From assembly GCA_021234155.1 (NCBI GenBank), contig JAJEKV010000055.1:658366-722365 (forward strand): a DNA stretch of 64,000 nucleotides. Direction: 5' to 3'. Position 1 is the first letter of the stretch; each line of letters starts with the position of its first letter. The position numbers and the translations under genes were made by a program. Below the pieces are notes generated by a model. That model was not told the DNA's origin. It did not search any database and saw only the letters and a program-made list of their open reading frames with translations. Source of the stretch: Isoetes taiwanensis. Taxonomy: Eukaryota; Streptophyta; Lycopodiopsida; Isoetales; Isoetaceae. This document shows positions 47,840-60,054 of this stretch, in pieces.

Positions 47840-50800
47840 CCACCACCCGGCCCGGCCACGACCTATGCCTCACCCACCTCAACCAACACAGTGCGGTATG
47901 CCCCGAACTCGAGGAACAGAGCCGCGAGCCGCAATGTGGTAGTCGCGAGGCGGCGGAGGAGTCGGGAGAACATCTCACTTCGGACTCGGACCACGGATCT
48001 TGGACGGGATGATGTTCCCGGCACACTGCGGACCATTGGAAAGGCGAAGTCGTCATGGAATTCGCCACGATAAGCCCGGTGGTCATCTTCACGGTTGAGG
48101 CGTGCGGGCGGGTGGCCATCTGCGTCGAGGCGGAAGTTGAAGGGGACGGCTCAGACGTTGCCGGGACTTGACCCCAAAGCCGCGGCAGAGACCCGGCGTG
48201 AGCTGGCCAAAGTCGAGGGGCTGCCGCAGACATGGAGGGGCGGCGGGGCTGGTCAGGGAAGGATGCGGGGAGGGGCATCAAAGCGGGGATCGGGTACTCC
48301 GGCCCCTCGAGTCCCCCGGGGGGCCCCGGCCTGGCATCCACATCTTCCGCTCCCCACAGGACCACCACTACCACCGGACCTGAAGTGGCGATGCATGCCA
48401 CTAAATAGGGATCGTGCCTGGCGTGGTATCACGGAATTGCCGTGGCTTTCCATGGCGAAGGGGGGCGATCTCAATTCGTCGCCATGGACATGGACCTTAT
48501 CTTCCTCATGGAAACATGGGAACATCGGGTCCTGAGGCTACCGATTTGCGGGGATACCCGGGCTACTCCCGTCTTCAATGAGTGCACCGAGAAACGAGGA
48601 CATGGAGGGAATTGCGTGTTACTACCGAACTGACCTTGGCAATCGGTCTCCTTGTGCAGCGGCGAGGGAGCTATGAGATACACGTGGAGTGCAGTGCGAG
48701 AAGCGATGGCAACCCTCTCTTTGTGGCGGCTTGCTACTTCCCACATCTGAGAGCAAAACTTTACCCACGCACTTGGATGTGGGCGGGCGGGGAGCCCTAC
48801 GTCGATCTATATGATGACATCTGGCCGATGAACAATTGGGCAAGGTCATGTTGCTTGGAGACTTCAATGCTTGTATACGGGGGAGAGCAAATCCCAAAAT
48901 TTGCACCTCTAGCCGAGGATGTGTTGCAAATGGACCCCGCAGAGATGGTTTGGCCAAGGGCGTCAAATGACGACCGGTGACACGGTATGGCCCGGCGGCC
49001 ATTTCTTCGGGCGATATCTTTGACTTTTTGGTCATTTGCAATGGTCGGCACGATTGTAAGATCCTCCACCGCTTCACTTGTAGATGAGAGGAACTGTGGG
49101 GCTGGCACCCGGTGTGGTGGATTACGTGCTACAGCAGGCGAGCAATGCCTACACTTGATCACTTTCGCCGATTGTCCGGTGGCCGGACGAGGAAGTAGAC
49201 TCGACCATCATTTTTGTTCTTGCGGATAGATTGGCGGGCCAACCGAGCACCCATTGCCCCAACACCCCATGTACCCGCGGTTGCCCGGACTATGATCATG
49301 CCCGGTCTATGCGAGGATGCTTGAGCATGAGCTGCGCGGGAGTCTTTGCAACTCCCCACACTTCAACGTGATAGACGGCCCGGTGAACCAAATTCCTTCG
49401 AGGGTAGGAGACATATGCTTTGGGAGAGGCGGCTCTCGGCAATCCACTGGGGCTGCAATCACCTTCCCTCGCAATCCGGTTCGATGAATGTAATGAGGAG
49501 CTGAAGCGATGGCTCAGCCAAGTCTTTGGACCCCCCACCATTAGCCCATCGAGGTGTCCATCAATACCGCTCCTTCCTCAAGACCAAAGAAAGCGGTACC
49601 TTGCGAGCACCGACCGCGGATGTTTGGTCTTCTAGGCCGCCACCCTAGGGCCTTACGGAGAAAGGTCTTGAGTAAGCCACCTTACGACTTACGGAAATAT
49701 TACCGGGAACAATGGGTGAGATACTTGCGGCATTTATATGACCCAATGGGAAGGCACCGGTACCCTCATGAGACAGGCCTAGCAAGTGGTCATTCTTGAA
49801 GGGATGTCATAATGGGCCTGCAGCGCCGCCAATCCGAAGGAAGGCCGATTTGGATGGTATGCGGTGAGCTTCTCAAAGTGGGCCGGGCCCCAATGGTCTT
49901 GGGTTCTCCTGACACTCTTCTTGGGGGCATTGCAAGAAGGCTTCCCCGCTTTGGACTACCCGGTAGAGTTGTGCCCATATACAAAGCGAGGGGACCCCCA
50001 CGACCCGACCAACTATCATTACCATTATGGTGGGTTACGTCTTTGCCAAGTTGCTTGCAGGGATTCTTGGCGATTGACACTTTGGGCGGAGGATGGAGAA
50101 GTCACGGGCTCTCACGCGCGAGGCGGGCTTCCGCCCGACATTCTACTATTGACCATATCTTCACTCTGCGAACACTCATAGAGGATGGCGGAATCGCCTT
50201 GAGAATACATGCTTGTTGCTTTGTGGATTTTATGCAAAGGCTTTTGAAACGATGCCTCGGGATAAGTTGTGGGATAGATTGGAGGCGACTAGGGACCCCC
50301 GTCGACTTGCGAGAATGCTATATCTGAGACTATCTGAGGCTTGCTCCGGTCGTCTCACCACATCCGGGGGCCCGTTGTTAGTAGCATTGGGGTGCGCGCC
50401 GGGGCTGCCCTCTATCCGCTCTTGGAAACGTACATTGACCAGCTAGAAGAATGGCTAGGCTGAGCACGGGGAATTTCAGTTGATGCACCACATAATCCAG
50501 GCAACTCATATATCGCGATGATGTTGACTGCTCGCATATACCCGGAGGACATGCAGCGCCACGGATGCTTTGGACACTTTTCGCCAATTCAGCGACATGA
50601 GAGTTAACTTGGCCAAGACAAAGTCTTCTTGGTCCCATCATCTCGCACCACGCCTTCCCTCATTCACTTACGAGGCGGGTAGTGGAGGTGGCTCGATCTT
50701 ATAAGTATTTGGGCATTGAGTTTTCTACTACCACCTTGGGATGCATCCATCGAGGTTCTACGGTCCGCTGCAGGTGGAAAAGCCGTATGCAATGCAAAAC

Positions 50801-51886
50801 AACAAATCACAAAGGCGAGTGGTATGCATGGGGTCACTGGGCACACTTGTTCAGGGGCCTTGGTTGAGGCCGTCCTCCTCTATGGGGTAGAAGTGGGGGG
50901 GCGGTGATATCCCTCACCACTTGGAGCGATCTAGAAGCGGTGTCTGAAGGCCTTCTTGGGCGAATCTTGGGAGTGAAATCCACGGTCCCCATATCGGATC
51001 TTGCTCTGGAGGCGGGCTTCCTTCCATTCTGAGGGTCGCTATTTGGAGCGTCACATTATTTACTTCCGGAAGGTGGTGGCTATGGATGAAGCCCTACCGC
51101 CTAACCCAACTTTAGCTTTGGCGATGGGACCCATGGCGACTCAAAGCTTCTTTGGAAAGACAAGCAAGCCCGATGGTTTCGCTATGGAATGGGCACCACA
51201 GATGTGGACCGGTGCATACAGAAAGGAACGCTGCCTTGAAGCAAGATTTGGATGCTTGCTTCATGGCCAAGCTTTGGGATGCGAGGCCTGTCACATGTCA
51301 AGGTGGCAAATTATCGGACGGCGAGGTTAATCCCATGCTCACGAGGGGCCCACACCACTACATTGCACCCATCTACCCATGAAAAAGCGCGGGGGTGATT
51401 GCTTCCATTCGCCGCGAGGTGCACACCACCTCGCATTGAGACGAGGAGATGGGCGGGGCCAGCGTGAGGACAGAGTCATCACAATCTTTGTCAGCAGTAG
51501 CCATTGAGGATGAAAGTCAGCCCTCCGGGCTGTCCCAGACAGAGCATATCGGGCTCCGGTATGCTTTGATTAGTTGTGCCCCATCGGGCCTTGCATGAGC
51601 TGCTGAGCACGGCCTCTGTAGGCTTGTTGGGATCGTTACCTCGAGGGAGGTAATGGATACAGCGGACTCCGGTTATGCCCCCGTCAGGCATTAACCTCGG
51701 TACTTGTGATTATGTATATAATCAGGTGCGGATGTCAAGATCCTTATTGCTACTAAGGTTTTCCAAAAAACCCTTGGTGGGGTTTTTTAATCCCGGTAGT
51801 ATCGCTTTTGCTCTCTCTTTGTACTTGGGTCCCATAGGCCAGTTGGTCTCCGTGGACGATAAAATCATATTCTATTCTATTCTATA
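47840..51886 (+). mobile_element. LINE (non-LTR retrotransposon), copy 1, frame-disrupted
   Basis: Domain order on the plus strand is AP endonuclease, reverse transcriptase, C-terminal region, then a 3' end with TTCTA repeats (51869-51885). Endonuclease pieces: DLIFLMETWE near 48490-48520, GDFNA near 48857-48871, and an SDHH segment near 49200. Reverse transcriptase pieces: VVPIYK and DPTNY near 49970-50012, a GFRP-HSTIDHIFTLRTLIE pattern near 50130-50180, FVDFMQ-AFETMPRDKLWDRL near 50220-50283, a DDVDLLAY-like active site near 50518, RVNLAKTK near 50601 and YKYLGIEFS near 50700. Indels break almost every domain. Confidence 0.85.
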
Positions 51887-52296
51887 AAGACGACGATCGG
51901 CTCGCCGGAGCACCTCGAAAGAAAGAGAAAGGGAAAATTTGTGCAGGGACGTAATCTCACCCTAATGTGGATTACGTCCGGGAAAGTTCCTCGTCTCGGA
52001 ATATTCCCTCTCAGGAAATTCCCTCGTGGAATTTCCTCAACCGGAACTTTCCCTATTACATAAGCTAAGGTTAGCTATGATAATCATTAATTATTAATGT
52101 GGAAACCTAACCCTAAACCGTAATTTGAATTTAGGGTTTAACGTAATATTAAAAGGAGTTAAGTGTTATTCAGAAGATAAACAACGTGTGGCTCCTTAAA
52201 AAACAACAGCAAAAAAAAAACCACACATTGGCAAAAATTTACTAAAAACAATAGTGGAAAAAAGGACATATTGACAAAAAAAAGGTGCCAAAAAAC
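51887..52296. other. Spacer between LINE copy 1 and the assembly gap
   Basis: Repeated in the second copy at about 58376-58770. It contains an inverted counterpart of the motif at 44870 (taatctcaccctaatgtgga near 51954) and a local inverted arrangement of gaatattcc / ggaatttcc segments. No gene. Confidence 0.6.
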
Positions 52297-52396
52297 NNNN
52301 NNNNNNNNNNNNNNNNNNNNNNNNNNNNNNNNNNNNNNNNNNNNNNNNNNNNNNNNNNNNNNNNNNNNNNNNNNNNNNNNNNNNNNNNNNNNNNNN
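52297..52396. other. Assembly gap (100 N)
   Basis: Exactly 100 N, the usual placeholder for a gap of unknown length. Left edge gccaaaaaac, right edge caccgtgtgatc. In the second copy the equivalent bases read gttaaaaaaccaccgtgg (near 58758-58775) with nothing between, so the true gap is probably close to zero length. Confidence 0.95.
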
Positions 52397-53352
52397 CACC
52401 GTGTGATCTTTCATAAAAGTCAGCTGTGTCTTCTAACAGAATTCGGATAAAATGACTACATAGACTTTGGTGCCATTTGGTGTTGTTTCGACATCAAATG
52501 ACACTTAGGTACAACTTAAAAACAACATGGACCAAAAATTGGGAGTCCAATGTGGTGGGGTCACCTCACAGGTGATGATCAATGGAACCCAATCATAGGA
52601 ATGATGCGCTTAGATAGAGTTAAAATTAAAAAGAGGTTCAAATAAATCGATACAAAACCTTCCCATACACTTTGTATTCCACATTCTAAATTTGCGTTTA
52701 AAGAAGCGGCTCATGGGTGAGAGTGGCAACAAGATGGGCGAGCGGTTGGGCTACTTTCCATAGGTAATGACAGTAGTAGGTCTTGTGGCTACATACCTTT
52801 GCGCATCGAGGCCCTTGAAGAATCATTGGAGTAGCCAGTTCGCACTTCCTCAATGCTGATCTCTCATTTGGGTAGAGTAGAATCGGTGTCATCATTGCTT
52901 GAGCTCTTTTATTGTCCAAGCTGTAACTATTGATACTTGAACAAGCTGCTAGATTTGAGGTTGAAACCTCCTCCATAGAGACAAGAATACCAAATATAGA
53001 CAAAAAAATGCTTAGGATCAAAATATTGCAAGAACCAATAGAGTTTCACTATCATGAACCTATGTCATGAAACGAGGAAAGCGTGCAAGAAATCGTGAAA
53101 ATATGCTGGGGCTTACAATGAATACGACTAATGAATGAACCGGAATAGTTTGACAAGAATGAGGTTCCTTTTATATATATCAAGACCAATGAGTGGGGAT
53201 CGTGTCATTCCAACGGATGAGATCGCGCCAAGTGTCGCACATGCGGGCTTGGAAATGTTCAAAAATCACTAAAACCACTTACACATGAGAATGACACAAT
53301 ACAAGATTCAATAAGTGGCTAAATAGAAGATTTCTAGTCAGTTTTACTAAGT
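52397..53352. other. Spacer in copy 1, no gene seen
   Basis: Corresponds to about 58771-59688 in copy 2. A 107-codon frame on the minus strand (52698-53021) is not preserved in copy 2 and has no family features. Confidence 0.45.
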
Positions 53353-53420
53353 ATTGGTAGCTTAATTAGTAAGATGCATGACTCACAATTAAGGTTATGA
53401 GTTCAAGCCTTGCAAGATAT
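53353..53420 (+). ncRNA. tRNA-like sequence (Val-CAC-like), probably a SINE head
   Basis: The order is ggtagcttaattagtaag (A-box-like), an anticodon loop CTCACAA that would give anticodon CAC, and gagttcaagcc (B box). The acceptor stem does not pair well, so this is more likely a tRNA-derived SINE or a decayed tRNA than a working tRNA. It is repeated at 59689-59755 as part of the larger duplication. Confidence 0.45.
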
Positions 53421-53686
53421 ACTTGACATTTGATAAACTTCTTATGATTGATGGTTAGAACGTATGTATAATCTATGCCTATTATGTTAAAAAATGTGGC
53501 TTAAAGACTAAACCACGTTAAAAGAGTCCATAAAGAGATTGGATTGAGCGAAATCAAAACATGAATCTAACTTCTTTATTGTGCCCTAAGTATGGGACTT
53601 CGAACTAGGGCTTCTACAAAATTATATATATAAAATTATGTGTATGATGATCTCAACAAAAAAGGACGTTTTTAAGTCCCACATGT

Positions 53687-54345
53687 CTAAACATAGTATA
53701 AAGCAACCTCACGATTGAATATCGACTGAAGGACCGAGTCTTGGGACCCTTTGGAATTGGCTTTGGCGAGCACGTTCGCTTCTAATTTTGAACTGGCGGG
53801 GAAGGCCACATACATACTCTGTGCTTCTTGTGCACGACTAGAGTCCAACCATAGATTCAAGCTTCCATCTTTTCACCAGTGCTCAGAATGTTTTTGGTCT
53901 TGAAATGGGTGTACCAAACCTTTGAGCAACTAAGGAGAAATTGGCGAAAGGTTCTCGTGCGCCCATCAAACATAAAATCTTACTTGAGCATGAAATCTTT
54001 TACGCATCATGTTCTCAAATGCAAGCATGGCACCATTAGGATCAACCTCAAAAGCTTCCTCGTGACAATTTTGGTATGTACATTTTCATGGCGCTTTTCA
54101 TCGGTGCAAGAGGAAGGCCTGAGATGGTGGCTAGCTTAGGATCACCGCAGGCTCCTTAGCATGGCGGGCGGTGTTACCATGGGATATGGCGGTGGCACAC
54201 AGCTTTTCTGAAAGGGAAATTATAGATGAAACCCAAGTAAGGGTTGTTCTCGGTTTGAGGATCCATCCCGGATGAGATGAGTCTTGGTTGATTACTTCTC
54301 GATGCGATTTCATGTCAGCGATTAGATCTGATGTCTGTTGAGGAT
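53687..54345 (-). pseudogene. Acyl-[acyl-carrier-protein] desaturase, C-terminal half (copy 1)
   Basis: Read on the minus strand from 54345. Recognisable family segments are [10 protein letters not shown] (split by frame changes), [26 protein letters not shown] (second diiron motif, 54085-54102), HTKIV, FEVDPNGAMLAFENMMRK, LVKRWKLESMVGL and FNREVAL before a TAG at 53687-53689. The enzyme is a soluble plastid diiron protein that introduces a double bond in acyl-ACP, normally stearoyl-ACP at position 9. About the last 200 of roughly 390 residues are represented. The N-terminal half is missing because the sequence meets LINE copy 2 near 54345-54384. Several indels break the frame. Confidence 0.82.
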
Positions 54346-54383
54346 GTCTCGGTCAAGCGGCCCCATCGGATCAACGGCGGAAA

Positions 54384-57300
54384 CCACCACCCGGCTTGAC
54401 CCACGACCCTATGCCTCACCCACCTCAACCAGCACAGTGCATTTCCCTTCGAACTCCGAGCGAGCCTTGAGGGAGCAGTGGTAGTCACGAGGCGGCCGGG
54501 AGGTCGGGAGGGCATCTCACTCCCGGCTCGGAACCGCCCAGTCTTGGACGGATGATGTTCCAGCACACCATGACCATTGGGCGGTCGTCATGGAATTGAA
54601 ACATACTGATGCGGTGGTCATCTTCACGGTTGAGGCGTGCCGGAGGCGGGTGGCCATCTGCGTCGGGCGGGAAGTTGAAGGGGCCCGGCTGCATCGTTGG
54701 CAAAGGACTTGACCCGGCCTGACCACCAAGAGACAGCCAGTGGTACAGCCAGTCGAGGGGCCCCACCCGCGGACATGGAGGCGTGAGGGCTGGTCAGGGA
54801 AGGATCACGAGGTCGGGCATCAAGCGAGGGATGCGAGGCACTCGGCCTCGGTCCCTGCGAGGGCCCCGGCCTGAGGAGCATCCACATCTTCGCTCCCCAC
54901 AGGACCACCTACCACCCGGGACTGGTGGCGATGCATGTGCCACACTAAATAGGGATCGTGCCTCGGTGATAATATCTGGAATTAGTGACTTTCCATGGCG
55001 GAGAAGAGACGATCTCGAATTAAAATGCGCCATGGACTGGACCTTATCTTCCTCATGGAAACATGGGAACATCTTTGATCCGCGAGGCTACGGTTGCCGA
55101 GGATACGGTAGCTACTCCGTCTTCAATGAGTGCGGGAAGCGAGGACACGGAGGGTGCGTGTTACTACCGAACTGACCTTGGCCCAATCGGTCTCCACAGC
55201 CTGCAAGGCGGGGCGGGGCTGTGATCTGTGGAGTGCAGTGCGAGAGCTTGACGATGCAGCCCTCTCTTTATTAGCGTGACTTTTAGCACACATCTTGAGA
55301 AACAACTTTACCACCCAGATGTGGGCGGTAGGGAGCCCTACGTCGATCTATATGATGACATACGGTCTGGAGACAACAATTAGGCGAGGTCATGTTGTGG
55401 AGACTTCAATGCGGCACTTGCAGGGGACGAGCAAATCCCCAAAATTTGCACCTCTAGATGAGGATGTGTTTGCAAATGGACCCTTGAGGTGGTTTGGCCA
55501 AGAGCGTCAAATGACCGAGGTGACAGTATGGCCGTGGCGGCTAGCATTAGCTGGGCGGTATCTTTGACACAGTCTGTTTTACAGTAGAGGTGGCGGTGGC
55601 TGATCCTCGGTACACTTCCTTGTGAGCGGGGAGAACCGGTGACACCGATTGTAATTGGATTAAGTGCTAGCGGGGCGAGCAAATGCCTACACTTGATCAC
55701 TCGCTTGGGTGTATCGGGACGGTGGTAGGACGAGGAGTAGACTCAGACCATCAGCCCTGTTCTTGCGAGGATATAGATTAGCGGAGAATAGCCAAGGCAC
55801 CACATTGCTTTAACACCCATATACCACGATTTGCGTCTGGACTATGATCATCTTTGGCCGGTCTATGCGAGGATGCTTGAGCATGAGGGCTGCGGGGTGC
55901 AACTCCCACACTTCCAGTGAGCCGGCCCCGTTGAACCCGGCTCGCGCCGGGGAGTGGGGACATATGCTTTGGGAGGCAGCTCTCGACAATCCACCGAGGC
56001 TGCCAATCCCACCTTACCACCGCAATCCTTCGGTTCGTTAGCCGAATGTCGGGGAGGCTGAAGCGAGGGCTCACTTGAAGTCTTTGGACCCACCATTCGA
56101 GGCCGTGAGTCAATACAGCTCCTTCCTCAAGACCAAGAAGCCGGGTGCCTTGCGAGGCCTGACTAGCGGTCTTTGGTCTTCTGGGCCGCCACCCTAGGGC
56201 ACTTGGAGAAAGGTCTTGAGTAGCTGCCACGACCAGCGGAAATATTACCGAACAATGGGTGAGATACTTGCGGCTATATGACCCAATGGGAAGCCGGGCA
56301 CCCGTGCCCCACTCCCTTGACGAGGCCCTATGCTTTGGTCATTCTTTGAAGGGATGTCATAATGGGCCTGCAACCTCGCTGTAGGGAGGCGTGATTTGGA
56401 TGGTATGTTGAGGCTTCTCTCAAGTGGGGCACAATGGTGTGGGTTCTCCACGGCCTCTTCAGCGAGGGGCATTGCAGAAGGCTTCCCCGCCTTTGGACTA
56501 CGGTGGGGGAGTTGTGCCCATATACCGGGGGACCCCATTGACCAACTATCGTACCATTATGAGTGGGTTCTGTCTTTGCCAAGTTGCTTCTTGGGATTCT
56601 TGGCGATTGACACTTTAGGCTGAGGAGGATGGAAGTCACCGGGCTCTCAGGCGAGGCTTCCGCCCCGGCATTCTATTATTGACCATATCTTCTTTCTGCG
56701 AACACTCATAGAGGATAGCCGGGTGGCGCAGAATCATCTTGCTTTTGTAGATTTATGAGGCTTTTAACCTGATGCCTGCCCGGGATAAGTTGGCCGGGAT
56801 GGGGTTAGGGGCTTGACTAGGGACCCCGTCTCGGCTTGCGGTACCATATCCCCAGACTATCACGAGGCTGCTCGGTCGTCTCCTGCTTGTCGGAGCCGTT
56901 GTTAGTAACAGAGATGCGCCAGAGGCTTTACTTACCTCCATCACTCTTGACATACGTTGACCCGGCCTAGAAGAATGGCCGTGACACGGGGCGCTCGGTT
57001 GATGCACCACATAATCCGGCTCATATGTCGTGATGTTGACACGCTGGCATATACCCCGGAGGACATGCAAGGATCGCTGGACACTTTACGCCCAGTTCAG
57101 CGACATGAGAGTTAACTTGGCCAAGACAGGGAGATGTGCCCATCGTAAACTTACGCCTTCCCTCATTCACTTACCGAGGCGTGAGTAGGTGGCTCGATCT
57201 TATAAGTATTTGGGCATTGAGTTTTCTACTACCACGCTTTGGGATGCATCCGTAAATTCTGAGTCAACTATGATTTGAAAGCCTGTATGCAATAAAACAA

Positions 57301-58375
57301 CGGTGATCCTAGCGAAATTTGCTTATGCATGGGGTCACCGAGGCACACTTGTTGAGCCTTGGTTGAACAGACTCTCCTCTGGGGCAGAGTGTGGGGGCCC
57401 GTTGATATCCCTCACCACTTGGAGCGATCTTCGGCAGTGGGAAGGCCTTCTTGGCCGGAGCCTTTGAGGAGTGAAATCCCACACGGTCCATAGCCGAGAT
57501 CTTGCTCGAGGAGGCAGGGCTTCCTTCCATTCATTGCTGTTTGGAGCGTCATTATTTACTTCGAGAAGGTGGTGGCTATGGATGAAGCCGGCTGCCCAAC
57601 CTTGCTGGCGTTAGCGATGGGCACATGACGACTCAGCTTTTCTTTGGAAAGACAAGCAAGCGATGGTTTCGCTATGGAATGTCGAGGCACACCGCAGAGA
57701 TGTGGACCCGGTGCGCCACCAAGAGAGCAGCGGCTGCCTTGAGCGGTGCCGGATGCTTGCTTCATGGCAGCTTTTGGGATCTGAGAGGCCACTGTCACAT
57801 GTCCAAGGTGGCAAATTGCTCGGCGGCGATTAATCCCCATGCTCCCGCGAGGGCCCACACCACTGCACCATGCACCCATCTACCCATGAAAAAGCGCGGG
57901 GTGATTTGCTTCCCGTCCTTGCAGTGCACACCACCTCCGCGTTGAGGCAGGGGAGATGGATTCGGGAGCGCGTGAGGGCGATCATCAATGCTGTCGAGCC
58001 ATTGAGGATGAAAGTCCGCCTCGGGGCTGTCCCGTCTGAGCATGTCGGTTTTCGGTATGCTCGATTGATTAATAACCCATGGGGCCCTTGCATGAGCTCT
58101 TTGAGAGCCGCGACCTCTGTAGGCTGTTAGGGATCGTACCTCGGGAGGCTAATGGATGTGGCGGGCTGGGTTGGCACCCCTGTCCCAGGCATTAACCTCA
58201 ATTTAGCCTTGTGAGTTATGTATATAAGCGTGGGTATCGGCATCCTTATTGCTACTAAGGTTTTCCCGAAAACCCTTGGGCGGGGGTTTTAATCCTAGTG
58301 ATGTCTGCTCTCTCTTATTACTTGGGTCCACATAGGCCGGTTCGGTGCCGTGGACGGGTAAAGATGTCTGTTATT
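54384..58375 (+). mobile_element. LINE, copy 2, frame-disrupted
   Basis: Matches copy 1 from the ccaccacccgg start (47840 and 54384) to the 3' end. Endonuclease motifs (LDLIFLMETWEH near 55035, the GDFNA region near 55398) and reverse transcriptase motifs (DHIF near 56680, MRVNLAK near 57108, YKYLGIEFS near 57205) are readable in shifting frames. Short insertions of G/C-rich triplets and quadruplets (ccgg, cggg) are common compared with copy 1. The TTCTA tail is replaced by a poorly matching stretch (gatgtctgttattcac near 58362). Confidence 0.82.
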
Positions 58376-59688
58376 CACATAAAGGCAATGATCGTCATGG
58401 GGAGGCACCTCGAAAAGAAGAGAATTTGTGCGGGGACGTAATCTCACCTAATGTGGATTCTGACCGAGGAAGAGATCCTAGTCTCGGAATATTCCCTCTC
58501 GATTTCCCCTCGTGGAATTTCCTCAGCCAAGACTTTCCTATTACATAAGCTAAGGTTAGCTATGATAATCATTAATTATTGTTGTGGAAACCTAACCTAA
58601 ACCCGTAATTTAGTTTAGGGTTTAATATTAAAAGAAAGGGTTAAGTGTTATTCGAGAGAGGGAATGGCTTAGCGTGGCTCCTTAAAAAACAACGACAAAA
58701 AAAACCACGTGTGAAATTTACTAAAAACAATAGTGGAAAAAGGGACATATTGACAAAAGTTAAAAAACCACCGTGGAATCTTTCCGCCAGTCAGTTTCTG
58801 GGATGAATATTCCATGTGTGGACTTTTTGATTTTGAACGAATAATTGTTCGACATCAAATGACATAGTACAACTTGAAAGCAGTGGCGGACCGGGAATTC
58901 GGGATTCATTGTGATTTTACCTACGGGTGATGATCATTGAGGGCAATCATAGGAATGATGGCTTAGAATACAGTTAAAATTAAAGGGTTCAAATAAATAC
59001 ATTGCAAAACCTTCCCTTTGTATTCCACATTCTAATTTGCAAGATTTAAAGAAGCTCATAGGTGGTGGCAGCTAAGATGGGCCAGGCAGTTTGAAATACT
59101 TTCATAGCGACTAGTAGTCTGTGGCTACATTACCTTTGCATCAAAGGCTTGCTTGGAGGCGTCATTTGGAGTAGCCGATTACGCACTTCCTCAATGCGTC
59201 ATTAGAGATGGGGCTGATCGTTGTCATCATTGCTTGAGCTCTTTATTGTCCAACTGCAACTATTGAACTTGAACAAGTACACGCTAGATTTGAGGTTGAA
59301 ACCTCCTCCCATAGAGACAAGAATGCAAATATAAAGACAAAAATGCTTGGGATCAAAATGTGCAAATTCAATAAAAGGATTCCACTATCATGAACCTATG
59401 TGAAAACAAAGGAAGCGTGCAAAAATCGTGAAAATATCTTTCGGAACACAATGAATACATTACGATGATGAACGGGAATAGTTTGACAAGAATGAGGGTT
59501 CCAACTATATATCAAGACCAGCGGTGAGGGATCGTGTCATTCCAGATGAATCGCATATATTCTCCCTTTTAGCCACCGCTTGGAAATATTCCAAAAATCA
59601 CTAAAACTTCCGCCGGCACATAGGAATGACTGACACCAAAGATTGATAAACATAGCCTGATGAAGATTTCTAGTCGGTTTTACTAAGT
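58376..59688. other. Spacer in copy 2
   Basis: Counterpart of 51887-53352 without the N run. No gene seen. Confidence 0.5.
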
Positions 59689-59755
59689 ATTGGTAACCCG
59701 ATTAGTAAAGATGCATGACTCACAATTAAGGTTAGCAGGTTCCAAGCGCACAAGA
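59689..59755 (+). ncRNA. tRNA-like SINE head, copy 2
   Basis: Counterpart of 53353-53420, with the anticodon-loop segment gactcacaattaagg conserved. Indels have damaged both the A-box and B-box regions here. Confidence 0.4.
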
Positions 59756-60054
59756 TATACTTGACATTTGATAAACTTCTTATGATTGATGGACATAAGA
59801 ACATTATGTATGATATACCTATTATGTTATTTAAAAATGTGGCTTAAGACTAAACACGATTAAAGAGGTACATAAAGAGATTTGGATTAAAACAAAAATC
59901 AAAACATAGATCTAACTTCTTTATTGTGTACCCTAAGTATAGGACTTGAACTAGGGGCTTCTACAAAATTATATATAAAATTATGTGTATGATGATCTCA
60001 ACGAAAAAAAGGGCCAGATTTTTTAAGTCCCACATGTCCTAAGCTTATGATAAA

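Noticed and set aside
52698..53021. A 107-codon minus-strand frame in the copy 1 spacer
   Set aside because: The equivalent stretch in copy 2 is not open and no family features are present.
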